NCBI GenBank assembly: GCA_000230955.3
Contig: CP007060.1
Coordinates: 2,548,216-2,612,215, forward strand
Reading direction: 5' to 3'
DNA length: 64,000 nt
Source: Halobacterium sp. DL1
GTDB taxonomy: Archaea; Halobacteriota; Halobacteria; Halobacteriales; Halobacteriaceae
The notes beneath the pieces are model-generated. The model made no database searches and was not told where the DNA came from. It saw only the letters and a program-made list of their open reading frames with translations. The translations under genes and the position numbers were made by a program. Positions 16,944 to 25,118 of this stretch are shown one piece after another. Every line of letters starts with the position of its first letter. Positions within the stretch are counted from its first letter, which is position 1.

Positions 16944-18608
16944 TTACATCATGCCGCCCATGCCGCCGCCCATGCCGCCCATGCCGCCGGCGCCGCCCTC
17001 GTCGTCACCCTTGTCGGTGGAGAGGTCGCCCGCGGAGATGATGTCGTCGATTTTGAGCACGAGGTTCGCGGCCTCGGAGGCGCTCGTGATGGCCTGCTCC
17101 TTGGCGTGAGCGGGCTCGACGACGCCGGCCTCGAAGGTGTCCTCGAGGTTGCCCGAGAGGACGTTCAGGCCGGTGCGCTCCTCGCCGGACTCGTGGGCCG
17201 AGCGGAGGTCGACGAGCGTGTCGATGGAGTCGAGGCCCGCGTTCTCTGCGAGGACGCGGGGGACGAGCTCCAGGGAGTCGGCGAACGCCTCGACGGCGAG
17301 CTGCTCGCGGCCGGAGACGGAGTCGGCGAAGTTGCGGAGGCGGTCCGCGAGTTCGACCTCGATGGCGCCGCCGCCGGGAAGCACGCGACCGTCGCTGAGC
17401 GTCTGTGCGGAGACGTCGAGGGCGTCGGTGACGCCGCGCTCGAGTTCGTCGACGACGTACTCGGTGGAGCCACGGAGGAGGATGGTGACGCCGTGGGCCT
17501 GGTCGTCAGTACCCTCGACGTAGAACAGTTCGTCCTCGGCGTCGCGCGTGACGGAGCCGCTGGCGACGTCGGCCTCGCTGACCGCGTCGAGGTCCGTGAC
17601 GACGGACGCGTTGAGCACGTTCGTCAGGAACTCGATGTCGGACTTCTTCGTGCGGCGGACGGCGAGGATGCCCTCCTTCGCGAGGTAGTGCTGGGCCATG
17701 TCGTCGATGCCCTTCTGGCAGAACACGACGTTGGCGCCGGTGTCGACGATCTGCTGGACCTTCTCCTTGAGCTGCTTCTCCTCCTGGTCGAGGAAGGACT
17801 GGAGCTGGTCGGGGCTCTCGATGTTGACGTTCGTGTCGGCCTCGGCCTCCTCGACCTCGACGGCCTCGTTGAGGAGGAGGATGCGGGCGTCCTTGACGGT
17901 GCTGGGCATCTCGTCGTGGACCGGGTCCTTGCTGATGGCCGCGCCGCGAAGGAGTTCGGACTCGCTGGAGCTGCGGCCGGTCTGGGTCTCGATGTTGATG
18001 TTGGCCGCGTCGACGACGACTTCGCCGTCCTCGGTGTCGACGGAGACCTGCTTGATCGCCTCGTAGATGATGCCGGAGAGGAGCTCCTTGTCGAGTTCGG
18101 CGCCCTTGCCGGTCATGGAGGTCTCGGCGACGCTACGGATGAGGTCCTCGTCGTCCGGGTCGACGTTGATGGCGACGTTGTCGACTTCCTCGCGGGCCTG
18201 CTCGGCGGCGAGGTTGTAGCCCTTGATGATTGCCGTCGGGTGAATGTCGTTCTCGAGGAGGTCCTCGGCGTTCTTGAGGAGCTCGCCCGCGATGGCGACA
18301 GCCGTGGTCGTCCCGTCGCCGGCCTCGTCCTCCTGGGTCTCGGCGACTTCGACGATCATCTCGGCCGTCGGGTTGTCGATGTCCATCTCCTGGAGGATGG
18401 TGACGCCGTCGTTCGTGACGGTGACGTCGCCCATCGAGGAGACGAGCATCTTGTCCATGCCTTTCGGGCCGAGTGTGGATCGTACCGCGTCGGCGACGGC
18501 GCGCGCCGCGGAGATGTTGTGTTCCTGCGCGTCCTTGTCCTTCACGCGCTGTGCGTCGTCGCCCATGATGATCATCGGCTGACCCTGCATACGGTTTCGT
18601 TGTGCCAT
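16944..18608 (-). CDS. thsB: Thermosome (group II chaperonin) subunit
   Basis: A 554-residue group II chaperonin subunit that folds proteins in an ATP-driven double ring. ATP-site motifs are [18 protein letters not shown] and GDGTTT. The [11 protein letters not shown] segment and the [14 protein letters not shown] region are conserved too. The C-terminus is a Gly-Met repeat (GGMGGMGG...MM) that faces the cavity. The frame extends 15 codons further upstream, but ATG 18608 matches the family start MAQRN. Which paralogue (A, B or C) it is cannot be settled here. A strong TATA-like box lies upstream. Confidence 0.95.
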   Translation of the reverse strand: MAQRNRMQGQPMIIMGDDAQRVKDKDAQEHNISAARAVADAVRSTLGPKGMDKMLVSSMGDVTVTNDGVTILQEMDIDNPTAEMIVEVAETQEDEAGDGTTTAVAIAGELLKNAEDLLENDIHPTAIIKGYNLAAEQAREEVDNVAINVDPDDEDLIRSVAETSMTGKGAELDKELLSGIIYEAIKQVSVDTEDGEVVVDAANINIETQTGRSSSESELLRGAAISKDPVHDEMPSTVKDARILLLNEAVEVEEAEADTNVNIESPDQLQSFLDQEEKQLKEKVQQIVDTGANVVFCQKGIDDMAQHYLAKEGILAVRRTKKSDIEFLTNVLNASVVTDLDAVSEADVASGSVTRDAEDELFYVEGTDDQAHGVTILLRGSTEYVVDELERGVTDALDVSAQTLSDGRVLPGGGAIEVELADRLRNFADSVSGREQLAVEAFADSLELVPRVLAENAGLDSIDTLVDLRSAHESGEERTGLNVLSGNLEDTFEAGVVEPAHAKEQAITSASEAANLVLKIDDIISAGDLSTDKGDDEGGAGGMGGMGGGMGGMM

Positions 18609-18634
18609 AGGTACTGGATAGATTGAATGTGCTT

Positions 18635-18644
18635 CTATATAAAA
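18635..18644 (-). promoter_or_regulatory. TATA box of the thermosome gene
   Basis: On the minus strand the sequence reads TTTTATATAG, one of the best TATA matches in the window, 27-36 bases before the ATG at 18608. A strong, possibly heat-inducible promoter is expected for a chaperonin gene. Confidence 0.6.
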
Positions 18645-18799
18645 CTTGGCCACACCCGACTGAGGCCGACCGTCGGCGCAACTGCCGGGAGAGCCTGAAA
18701 CGGCCGCAATCTCACTGTGACAGCGAAATAGTGTGTCAGCTGTTCACACGAGACAACCGGCAGAAGCAGGTCTTTAAGTAGCTCTCCGGGTCGGCCCGG

Positions 18800-19105
18800 T
18801 TACGCTTCCTCCTCGGCCGCGTAGCCGAGGGCCTCGACGTCGGAGAGGTTGCCGACGGGCTTCGTGGTGTCGCGGTCGCCGTCGTACTCGTCGACCAGCG
18901 GTTCGAGCCAGCCGTTCGCCCACTGCGTCTCGATGCGGAACACGCGGTCGTTCTCCGTCTGCACCACCACCCAGAGTTCGCTGTCGTCCACGCGCTTGCG
19001 GTGTGAGTACCCCTCGAACTGCTCGCCCGCCACTTCGAAGCGGAGGCGCTCCAGCATTCCCAGGTCAGCGAGCGTATCCGCCGGGTTCTCGCTACACGTA
19101 GCCAT
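18800..19105 (-). CDS. Hypothetical haloarchaeal protein, 101 residues
   Basis: A 101-residue acidic soluble protein that I do not recognise. The central part is predicted beta-rich (RFEVAGEQFEGYSHRKRV; SELWVVVQTENDRVFRIETQW) and the C-terminus ends in EEEA. It has one Cys and no membrane segment. It lies between the thermosome gene and tRNA-Ser, on the same strand as both. Codon use is normal for the genome, and the conserved-looking strands and clean start make it a likely real gene. Confidence 0.7.
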   Translation of the reverse strand: MATCSENPADTLADLGMLERLRFEVAGEQFEGYSHRKRVDDSELWVVVQTENDRVFRIETQWANGWLEPLVDEYDGDRDTTKPVGNLSDVEALGYAAEEEA

Positions 19106-19306
19106 ACCACCTCACGGCGCCTCCGCCACCTTGACTATACGTCGGCTACCGTCTGTTACGACGGTGCTAAACTCGTCTCAAGGCGAGCCTACTCGACGGC
19201 TCGGCGACAGTTGACGCTACCTGTAGCCCCACTCGGATGTGGCGGGCCGCGCTACGATTCCCGTGGCGGAGTCACGCCCCGCGGCGCTCGCAGAGAACTC
19301 ACGCTC

Positions 19307-19328
19307 GCAGCGCGATGAAACGCGCTGC
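19307..19328. repeat. Hairpin downstream of tRNA-Ser
   Basis: GCAGCGCG-ATGAAA-CGCGCTGC is a perfect 8-bp stem with a 6-base loop. It lies 24-45 bases past the 3' end of the minus-strand tRNA gene and could mark the end of its transcript. The surrounding 246 bases (19106-19351) hold no gene I can support. Confidence 0.4.
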
Positions 19329-19351
19329 TTGGTGGTGAGTCCACAGAGAAA

Positions 19352-19433
19352 CGCCGGGACTGGGATTTGAACCCAGAACCCCGTAAGGGGACACGCTTTC
19401 CAGGCGTGCGCTTTGCCATTCGGCCATCCCGGC
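19352..19433 (-). tRNA. tRNA-Ser (anticodon GGA)
   Basis: The 82-base sequence on the minus strand folds as a class II tRNA. The acceptor stem is GCCGGGA paired with TCCCGGC plus discriminator G. The anticodon stem-loop is CACGC-CTGGAAA-GCGTG, giving anticodon GGA (reads UCC/UCU). The long variable arm CCCC-TTA-CGGGG-like stem and the T-loop TTCAAATC confirm serine. No CCA is encoded. A GTTTAAAC box lies 26-33 bases upstream. Confidence 0.95.
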
Positions 19434-19458
19434 CCACTCTACCGTATCTCGGTCCGGC

Positions 19459-19466
19459 GTTTAAAC
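19459..19466 (-). promoter_or_regulatory. TATA box of tRNA-Ser
   Basis: GTTTAAAC, palindromic, sits 26-33 bases before the mature tRNA 5' end, so transcription should begin at or next to that end. Confidence 0.55.
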
Positions 19467-19480
19467 CCTTCTCTTCGGCG

Positions 19481-19669
19481 TCAGTACACCGCGTCGTGGA
19501 GGGCGTAGGAGGTGACGGACGCGGCGGCGAAGACCGCCAGGGCGACGCCGAGCGTCGGGAGGAAGCCGATGCCGCGCTCCGCGACGAGGAGGTACGCTTG
19601 CGCGAGCACGAGGAAGGCGAGCGCGCCGACGAGGCCCCAGAGGAGGCTCCCTCTCGTGCGCGCGTCCAT
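19481..19669 (-). CDS. Small membrane protein, two transmembrane helices
   Basis: A 62-residue protein with two hydrophobic helices (about residues 8-28 and 36-56) joined by a short charged loop (AERGIG). The start ATG at 19669 is 2 bases after the ridA stop, so it is almost certainly translated from the ridA message. I do not recognise a family. The tight linkage to ridA suggests either shared expression only or a membrane partner; nothing decides between them. Confidence 0.7.
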   Translation of the reverse strand: MDARTRGSLLWGLVGALAFLVLAQAYLLVAERGIGFLPTLGVALAVFAAASVTSYALHDAVY

Positions 19670-19671
19670 GC

Positions 19672-20052
19672 CTAGTTCTGCGTGGCGATGGCTTCGATCT
19701 CGACGCCGGCCCCCTTCGGGAGGTTGGCGACCTCGACCGCGGAGCGGGCGGGCGGGTTGTCCTGGAAGTACTCCTTGTAGGCGTCGTTCATCTCGTCGAA
19801 GTCCTGCATGTCGTCCATGAAGACGGAGACCTTCAGCACGTCCTGCATCGTGAGCCCCTCGTCCTCGAGGATGGCCTTCACGTTCTCGAGGCTCTGGCGG
19901 GTCTGAACCGCGATGGCCTCGTCGTCGAGGAGGTCGCCCTCCGGGGTCATGGGAATCTGGCCCGCGGTGAACACGAGGTCGCCGTCGGTCGTCGCCTGGC
20001 TGTACGCGCCAACCGCGGCCGGCGCGTCGGGGGTGTCGATGATGCGCTTCAT
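19672..20052 (-). CDS. ridA: RidA family 2-iminobutanoate/2-iminopropanoate deaminase
   Basis: A 126-residue YjgF/YER057c/UK114 protein. RidA hydrolyses the reactive enamine/imine products of PLP enzymes such as threonine dehydratase. Family marks are VGAYSQA, FTAGQIP, the VSVFMDDMQDF segment and Arg103 in PPARSAVEV, which binds the carboxylate. It lies just downstream of ilvA, the enzyme whose by-product it detoxifies, a functional pairing supported by position. It has its own TATA-like box (20076-20083) 24-31 bases upstream. Confidence 0.95.
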   Translation of the reverse strand: MKRIIDTPDAPAAVGAYSQATTDGDLVFTAGQIPMTPEGDLLDDEAIAVQTRQSLENVKAILEDEGLTMQDVLKVSVFMDDMQDFDEMNDAYKEYFQDNPPARSAVEVANLPKGAGVEIEAIATQN

Positions 20053-20075
20053 ACTCTGTCGCTCTCGTGCAGACC

Positions 20076-20083
20076 CCTTAAAC
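20076..20083 (-). promoter_or_regulatory. TATA-like box of ridA
   Basis: GTTTAAGG on the minus strand, 24-31 bases before the ridA ATG (20052), implies a separate leaderless ridA transcript despite the closeness of ilvA. Confidence 0.5.
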
Positions 20084-20121
20084 CCACGTAGTCCGGCGCT
20101 CTCTCACCCGACAGCGCGCAG

Positions 20122-21351
20122 TCAGTTCTGCGGGCGCGGACCGTTCAGCACTGTCACCTCGAACCCCTCCTCGCGGATGCGGTCGAGCAGGCCGTCGACG
20201 TGTTCGGGGCCGCGCGTCTCGAGGTCGAGTTCGACCTCGGTGGCGTTCATCGCGATGTCGCGGTTCGTACGGTCGTGCTGGATGGCGTAGATGTTCACGC
20301 GCTCGTCGGCGACGACGTCCAGCAGGTCGTTGAGCGACCCGGGACGGTCTTTCAGGACGGTCCGCACCTTCACGTAGCGGCCCTGGTCGACGAGGCCGCG
20401 CATGATGACCGTGGTGAGGAGGTTGAGGTCGATGTTCCCGCCGCAGAGCGCGGGCACGATCGTCTCGCCCTCCTCGTAGTCGAACGTGTCCTCGAGGACC
20501 GCCGCCAGCGGTGTCGCACCGGCGCCCTCGACGAGCGTCTTCCCGCGCTCGAGCAACAGGACGAGCGCGGTCGCTATCTCGTCGTCGGAGACCGTGACGA
20601 CCTCGTCGACGCGCTTGCGGATGACGGGGAACGTCCGCTCACCGACCCGTCGGACGGCGATACCGTCCGCGATGGTGTCGACGGAGTCGACGCTCTGGGG
20701 TCCCCCTTTGTCGAGGGAACGAGCGACGGTGGAGGCGCCCTCGGCCTGCACGCCAACCACGCGAACGTCGGGGTCGTGAGCCTTCACCGCGGTGGCGATG
20801 CCCGAGATGAGGCCGCCGCCGCCGATGGGGACGACGACGGTGTCGAGGTCCGGGAGGTCGTCGACGATCTCGAGGCCGAGCGTCCCCTGCCCGGCCATGA
20901 TGTACTCGTCGTCGAAGGCGTGGACGTACGTGCGGCCCTCCTGCTCCTCGAGTTCGTGGGCGTGGGCCTGTGCTTCGTCGTAGTCGACGCCGTGGAGCAC
21001 GACCTCTGCCCCGTAGCTCTTGGTCGCCTTGATCTTCGATATGGGGGCCGCCTCGGGCATCACGACCTTCGAGTCGACTCCCGACCGACTGGCAGCGAGT
21101 GCGACGCCCTGGGCGTGGTTTCCGGCGGAGGCGGTGACGACGCCGGCGGCCTGCTCCGCGTCGCTGAGCGTGCGGATGCGGTTGGTGGCGCCCCGTATCT
21201 TGAACGAGCCCGTGCGCTGGAAACACTCCAGTTTCAGGTGGACATCCGCGCCCGTCAGGTCGGAGAACGTGTGGGAGTAGTCCAGGGGGGTGTGCCGGGC
21301 GACGTCCGCGACGCGGTCGCGGGCCGCCAGCACGTCGTCGAGTTCGATCAT
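20122..21351 (-). CDS. ilvA: Threonine ammonia-lyase (threonine dehydratase) with ACT domain
   Basis: A 409-residue PLP enzyme converting threonine to 2-oxobutanoate, the entry to isoleucine synthesis. The PLP lysine is Lys51 in GSFKIRGA; SAGNHAQG and GGGGLISG are the phosphate and cofactor loops. The last 80 or so residues form a single ACT regulatory domain (KVRTVLKDRPGSLNDLL...), as in catabolic/short biosynthetic forms. The upstream frame stays open for about 200 codons, but they are low-complexity shadow; ATG 21351 begins MIELDDVLAAR. It probably works with ridA downstream. Confidence 0.93.
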   Translation of the reverse strand: MIELDDVLAARDRVADVARHTPLDYSHTFSDLTGADVHLKLECFQRTGSFKIRGATNRIRTLSDAEQAAGVVTASAGNHAQGVALAASRSGVDSKVVMPEAAPISKIKATKSYGAEVVLHGVDYDEAQAHAHELEEQEGRTYVHAFDDEYIMAGQGTLGLEIVDDLPDLDTVVVPIGGGGLISGIATAVKAHDPDVRVVGVQAEGASTVARSLDKGGPQSVDSVDTIADGIAVRRVGERTFPVIRKRVDEVVTVSDDEIATALVLLLERGKTLVEGAGATPLAAVLEDTFDYEEGETIVPALCGGNIDLNLLTTVIMRGLVDQGRYVKVRTVLKDRPGSLNDLLDVVADERVNIYAIQHDRTNRDIAMNATEVELDLETRGPEHVDGLLDRIREEGFEVTVLNGPRPQN

Positions 21352-21537
21352 GTCTGCGGCTACGCGGCAGTCGCTGTTAACGGTTGGTGATGTCGCCCCC
21401 AAGGAATGGGGAAAACCAGCGTGTGACGACTGGACCGAAAGCCGGGACGGTAATAAAACCGAGCAAAGCGGAGTGAAAGTGAAACTGGGCTGCCGAAAGA
21501 CCGACACGCACTTTCCGACCGACTGCGACGGACCACC

Positions 21538-22896
21538 GTGTACTCGCGACTGCGGACGGTGTGGCGCCGCGTCTTCGCACTCGCGTGGCCGGTGATGGCC
21601 GAGCAGACGCTGCGCACGCTGATGCGGACGGTGGACGTCGTCGTCACCGCCGCAATCTCCCCGGCAGCCGTCGTCGCCGTCGGTCTCGCCGACCTCTACG
21701 CCCGGTTCCCGCTGCGCGTCGGCCTCGGACTCGGCGGGGGCGCCATCAGCCTCTCTAGCCAGGACACCGGCCGCGGCGCCACCGTCACCCGCGACGAGGC
21801 CATCACACAGGCCATTCTCCTCGGCGCGCTCGCCGGCCTCCCGTTCGCCGCGTTCGGCCTCCTGTTCGGTCCGGCGGCCATCCGCCTCCTGGGCGCGGAC
21901 CCGACCGTCGTCGACCTGGGTGGCACCTACCTCGCCGTCGTCCTCCTCACCGCGCCCGCCCGCCACATCGCCCTCATCGCGGCGCGGTCGCTGCAGGGGA
22001 CCGGTGACACCCGCACACCGATGTACGTCAACGCCGTCGCGAACGTCGGCAACATCGTCGGCAGTTTCGGCCTCGGGCTCGGTTACTTCGGGCTCCCGGA
22101 ACTAGGCGTGCTCGGCGTCGGCGCCGCCACTGCCTCGGCGAACGTCTTCACCGCCGTCGTGCTCCTGGCGGCCATCGCCTCCCGCCACACCGCCGCCGGC
22201 TTCTCGCGCCCGCAGTCGACGGTCATCACGCGCCAGCTGCTCGTCGTCAGCGCGCCGAAGGCCGCCGAGGGGCTGAGCTCTGCGCTCGCGGAGTTCCCGT
22301 TCAACGCGCTATTGCTCGGGTTCGGCACGAACGTCAACGCCGCCTTCCAGATCGGGCGACGGGTCTACCAGCAGGTGACGGGTCCGCTCTCCCGGGGCTA
22401 CAGCGTCGCCGCGAACGTCGTCGTCGGCCAGTCGCTCGGCGAGGGCGACCCCGACCGGGCGCGCTACGACGGCTGGGCGGTCGCCGCGCTCGGCCTCCTC
22501 ACCGTCGGCACCGTCGGACTCCTCCTCGCGTACTTCGCCCGGCCGCTAGTGATGCTCCTCGACGACACCCCGGAGGTCGTCCGCTACGGCGTCTGGTTCG
22601 CCCGCGCCTACGGCCTCAGCGCCCCGTTCCTCGTCGTGTTCGTCGCGCTCTCTGGTGCGCTCCAGGGCGCCAGCGAGACGCGCGTCCCGCTGGTCGCTCG
22701 CGCCACCGGCATGTTCGGCTTCCTGCTCGGCTTCTCCTACCTCGCCGGCGTCGTCCTCGGCTGGGGCGTCACCGGCGCGTACTGGGGCGTCGCGCTTGCG
22801 AACGTCTGGATGGCCGTCGTCGTCACCGCCGGCTTCCACCGGGGCGACTGGGCGAGCAGGGCGGCAGCGATGATGGCGGAGCGGGTAGACAGTTGA
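21538..22896 (+). CDS. MATE-family multidrug/organic cation efflux transporter
   Basis: A 452-residue protein with about twelve hydrophobic helices in two similar halves, the MATE/MOP fold. The first helix region (LAWPVMAEQTLRTLMRTVDVVV) and the repeat-half equivalent (SAPKAAEGLSSALAEFPFN) match MATE proteins; QGTGDTRTPMYVN is the conserved inter-helix loop. It would export organic cations or drugs using Na+ or H+. The start is GTG 21538, giving MYSRLRTVWRR with a basic cytoplasmic N-terminus. It is not obviously linked to the arsenic genes that follow. Confidence 0.9.
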   Translation: MYSRLRTVWRRVFALAWPVMAEQTLRTLMRTVDVVVTAAISPAAVVAVGLADLYARFPLRVGLGLGGGAISLSSQDTGRGATVTRDEAITQAILLGALAGLPFAAFGLLFGPAAIRLLGADPTVVDLGGTYLAVVLLTAPARHIALIAARSLQGTGDTRTPMYVNAVANVGNIVGSFGLGLGYFGLPELGVLGVGAATASANVFTAVVLLAAIASRHTAAGFSRPQSTVITRQLLVVSAPKAAEGLSSALAEFPFNALLLGFGTNVNAAFQIGRRVYQQVTGPLSRGYSVAANVVVGQSLGEGDPDRARYDGWAVAALGLLTVGTVGLLLAYFARPLVMLLDDTPEVVRYGVWFARAYGLSAPFLVVFVALSGALQGASETRVPLVARATGMFGFLLGFSYLAGVVLGWGVTGAYWGVALANVWMAVVVTAGFHRGDWASRAAAMMAERVDS

Positions 22897-22986
22897 ATTT
22901 CCAGTAATCTCTGGATTCGGTTTTGTACCTTCACAGTCCACCATGTAGCAGTACCAGCCGATTCTTCCCGCCTAACCGAAACGCAT

Positions 22987-23006
22987 AATTGAGAGTTTGC
23001 TCAATT
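22987..23006. promoter_or_regulatory. Palindromic operator of the arsenic operon
   Basis: AATTGAG-AGTTTG-CTCAATT is a perfect 7-bp inverted repeat with a 6-base centre. It overlaps the TATA-like CATAATT (22984-22990) and ends 8 bases before the arsR ATG at 23015. This is the position and form expected of an ArsR autorepression site. Confidence 0.7.
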
Positions 23007-23014
23007 GTTCTGCA

Positions 23015-23410
23015 ATGGCACAAGCCACGGACCGACTACGCCGCTACCTCGACGACGAACTCGAGGAGTGCCGGAGCGAGGACGTCGAGCAGCGCCTCGA
23101 CGAACTCGGCACCCTCGAGGCCGCTCTCGGCTCGGGCCGGGTCGAGGCGGAACTCGACGTGCTGTCGGCGCTCGCCAACGAGACCCGCTACACGCTCGTC
23201 CGCGTGCTCGTCGCCGCGGGCGAGGAGCTCTGCGTCTGCGAACTCAACGCGGTCGTCGACGTGACCGAGAGCGGCCTGAGTCACGCGCTCTCGGCGCTCG
23301 TCGACGCGGGGCTCGTCGAAGGCCGGAAGGACGGGCGCTGGAAGAAGTACCGGGCGACCAACCGCGCCGTCGCGCTCGTGACCGTACTCGAGGGGAGCGT
23401 CGGTGAGTGA
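23015..23410 (+). CDS. arsR: ArsR-family arsenic-responsive repressor
   Basis: A 131-residue winged-helix repressor. After an N-terminal helical extension (residues 1-45), the wHTH begins at LSALANETRYTLVRVLV. The metal site ELCVCEL has Cys73 and Cys75 in the position used by arsenite-sensing ArsR proteins. The recognition helix is TESGLSHALSALV and the wing is GRKDGRWKKY. ATG 23015 is preferred to GTG 22997 because the operator palindrome covers the latter. Arsenite binding should release the operator and induce acr3 and arsC. The end overlaps acr3 by 8 bases. Confidence 0.93.
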   Translation: MAQATDRLRRYLDDELEECRSEDVEQRLDELGTLEAALGSGRVEAELDVLSALANETRYTLVRVLVAAGEELCVCELNAVVDVTESGLSHALSALVDAGLVEGRKDGRWKKYRATNRAVALVTVLEGSVGE

Positions 23411-24548
23411 GGTCGCCCACGACCACGGGCCCGACTGCGGCTGTGCCGACTGCGGCGAGCCGCGCTCGATGGACTTCCTCGACCGCTACCTCACCGTCTG
23501 GATCTTCGCCGCGATGGCCCTCGGCGTCGGCCTGGGCTACGTCGCGCCGTCGGTGACCGGGCCGATACAGGACCTCCACCTCGTGGAGATCGGACTCGTC
23601 GTGATGATGTACCCGCCGCTGGCCAAGGCGGACTACGGCCAGCTCCGGGCCGTCTTCAGCAACTGGCGCGTGCTCGGGCTGAGCCTCGTGCAGAACTGGC
23701 TCATCGGGCCGACGCTGATGTTCGGGCTCGCCGTCTTCTTCTTCAGCGGCCTCGTCCCCGGCCTCCCCGCGCGCCCGGAGTACTTCCTCGGCCTCGTGTT
23801 CATCGGGATGGCGCGCTGCATCGCGATGGTGCTCGTCTGGAACGAACTCGCGGAGGGCTCGACGGAGTACGTTACCGGGCTCGTCGCGTTCAACAGCCTC
23901 TTCCAGATTCTCACCTACGGCGTCTACGTCTGGTTCTTCGGGCTCGTCCTCCCGCCGCTGCTCGGGATGGACGCGCTCGTCGCCGGCATCACCACCTTCG
24001 ACGTCACGCCCGCGCAGGTGTTCGGGGCCATCGTCGTCTTCCTCGGCATCCCGTTCCTTGGCGGCTTCCTCACGCGCTACGTCGGCACCCGGGCGAAGAG
24101 CGAACAGTGGTACGACGAGGAGTTCGTCCCCCGCATCGACCCGCTGACGCTGGTCGCGCTGCTGTTCACCGTCGTCGTGATGTTCGCCACGCAGGGCGAG
24201 ACCATCGTCGCCACGCCCGGCGACGTCCTGCTCATCGCCGTCCCGCTCACCATCTACTTCGTCGTGATGTTCCTCGTCAGCTTCGGGATGGGGCGGGGCA
24301 TCGGTGCGGACTACTCCACGACCACCGCCATCGGCTTCACGGCCGCCTCGAACAACTTCGAACTCGCCATCGCCGTCGGCGTCGCCGTCTTCGGCGTCGG
24401 CTCCGGCGTCGCGTTCGCGACGGTCGTCGGCCCGCTCATCGAGGTCCCGGTGCTGCTCGCGCTCGTCAACGTCGCGCTGTACTTCCAGGACCGCTACGAC
24501 TGGAGCGCGCGCGGCGCCGCCGCCGACGGCACAGCCACTACCGACTGA
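23403..24548 (+). CDS. acr3: Arsenite efflux transporter, Acr3 family
   Basis: A 381-residue membrane protein with about ten helices. The NWLIGPTLMFGLA and RCIAMVLVWNELA segments are conserved in Acr3 arsenite exporters; the Cys in ARCIAMV is the essential As(III)-binding cysteine. It uses the membrane potential or proton gradient to expel arsenite. The N-terminus carries an unusual short Cys/His tail (HDHGPDCGCADCGE) before the first helix, which may bind metalloid. It starts at GTG 23403 inside the arsR end, indicating coupled translation. Confidence 0.95.
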   Translation: MSEVAHDHGPDCGCADCGEPRSMDFLDRYLTVWIFAAMALGVGLGYVAPSVTGPIQDLHLVEIGLVVMMYPPLAKADYGQLRAVFSNWRVLGLSLVQNWLIGPTLMFGLAVFFFSGLVPGLPARPEYFLGLVFIGMARCIAMVLVWNELAEGSTEYVTGLVAFNSLFQILTYGVYVWFFGLVLPPLLGMDALVAGITTFDVTPAQVFGAIVVFLGIPFLGGFLTRYVGTRAKSEQWYDEEFVPRIDPLTLVALLFTVVVMFATQGETIVATPGDVLLIAVPLTIYFVVMFLVSFGMGRGIGADYSTTTAIGFTAASNNFELAIAVGVAVFGVGSGVAFATVVGPLIEVPVLLALVNVALYFQDRYDWSARGAAADGTATTD

Positions 24549-24553
24549 CTAAA

Positions 24554-24670
24554 ATGTCCACTGAAGCACCCACCGACGACCGGACCCGCATCGCCTTCGT
24601 CTGCGTGCAGAACTCCGTCGCACCTGCGGCGCGACGTGCTCAGCACGGTGGGCGAGGGGTGACCGCGTGA
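24554..24670 (+). pseudogene. Truncated start of an arsC gene (duplication remnant)
   Basis: An ATG at 24554, 5 bases after acr3, opens a 38-codon frame. Its first 20 residues (MSTEAPTDDRTRIAFVCVQN) are an ArsC N-terminus, then the sequence switches to SVAPAARRAQHGGRG and stops. The catalytic CX5R loop is thus destroyed. The 23 bases 24591-24613 are identical to 24680-24702 in the intact arsC, and removing one 89-base unit would fuse this start in frame to the rest of arsC. It looks like the original arsC start, displaced by a duplication/insertion. Confidence 0.65.
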
Positions 24671-24702
24671 CCACCACCGTCGCCTTCGTCTGCGTGCAGA
24701 AC
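24591..24702 (+). repeat. 23-bp direct repeats (89-bp period) at the arsC start
   Basis: Copies at 24591-24613 and 24680-24702 are identical and encode AFVCVQN in two different frames. The 66 bases between them include GTCGCACCTGCGGCGCGAC and GTGCTCAGCAC, resembling the GC-rich haloarchaeal interspersed repeats seen elsewhere in the window. Confidence 0.75.
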
Positions 24703-25113
24703 GCGGGCCGTTCCCAGATGTCGGCCGCGTTCGCCGAACGGGAGCGCGAACGCCGCGACCTCGACGTCGAAATCATCACCGGCGGCACAGAGCCCGCCGA
24801 CCACGTCCACGACGAAGTGGTCGCGACGATGGCCGACGCCGGCTTCGACCTCTCCGACCGGACGCCCCGCGAGATACCGCTCGACGAACTCCGCGCCTGT
24901 GACTACGTCGCGACGATGGGCTGTTCGACGCTCGACGTCGACGAGGTACGGGACGACGTCGACGTCCGGGACTGGGCGCTCACTGACCCCGACGGGAAGG
25001 ACCCCGCCGCGGTCCGAGTGATTCGCGACGAGATAGCGGAGCGAGTCCGCGTGCTGTTCGACGAGGTGGCACGGGCGACGGAGACGCGTAGCCACGGCGA
25101 GCGGTCGGAGTAA
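24667..25113 (+). CDS. arsC: Arsenate reductase, low-molecular-weight phosphatase type
   Basis: A 148-residue LMW-PTP fold protein. The catalytic loop CVQNAGRS (Cys9 to Arg15, CX5R) is at the N-terminus and further cysteines lie in the ACDYVATMGC segment, where thioredoxin-coupled ArsC enzymes keep their redox cysteines. The DWALTDPDGKD segment holds the general acid Asp. It reduces arsenate to arsenite for export by Acr3. The start GTG 24667 overlaps the stop of the truncated copy (GTGA) and gives a short N-terminus (VTTTVAFVCVQN). The C-terminal tail RSHGERSE resembles repeat-encoded peptide. Confidence 0.88.
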   Translation: MTTTVAFVCVQNAGRSQMSAAFAERERERRDLDVEIITGGTEPADHVHDEVVATMADAGFDLSDRTPREIPLDELRACDYVATMGCSTLDVDEVRDDVDVRDWALTDPDGKDPAAVRVIRDEIAERVRVLFDEVARATETRSHGERSE

Positions 25114-25118
25114 CGCGT

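Noticed and set aside
16950-17000. Short tandem repeat resembling a CRISPR or minisatellite
   Set aside because: These are the codons of the Gly-Gly-Met tail of the thermosome, a normal feature of that family.
16935-18626. 563-codon plus-strand frame opposite the thermosome gene
   Set aside because: Repetitive Asp/Val/Leu content from the antisense of a GC-rich gene; the thermosome on the minus strand is unmistakable.
24107-24670. 187-codon plus-strand frame at the end of acr3
   Set aside because: It reads acr3 in the wrong frame and only by chance joins the 38-codon arsC remnant.
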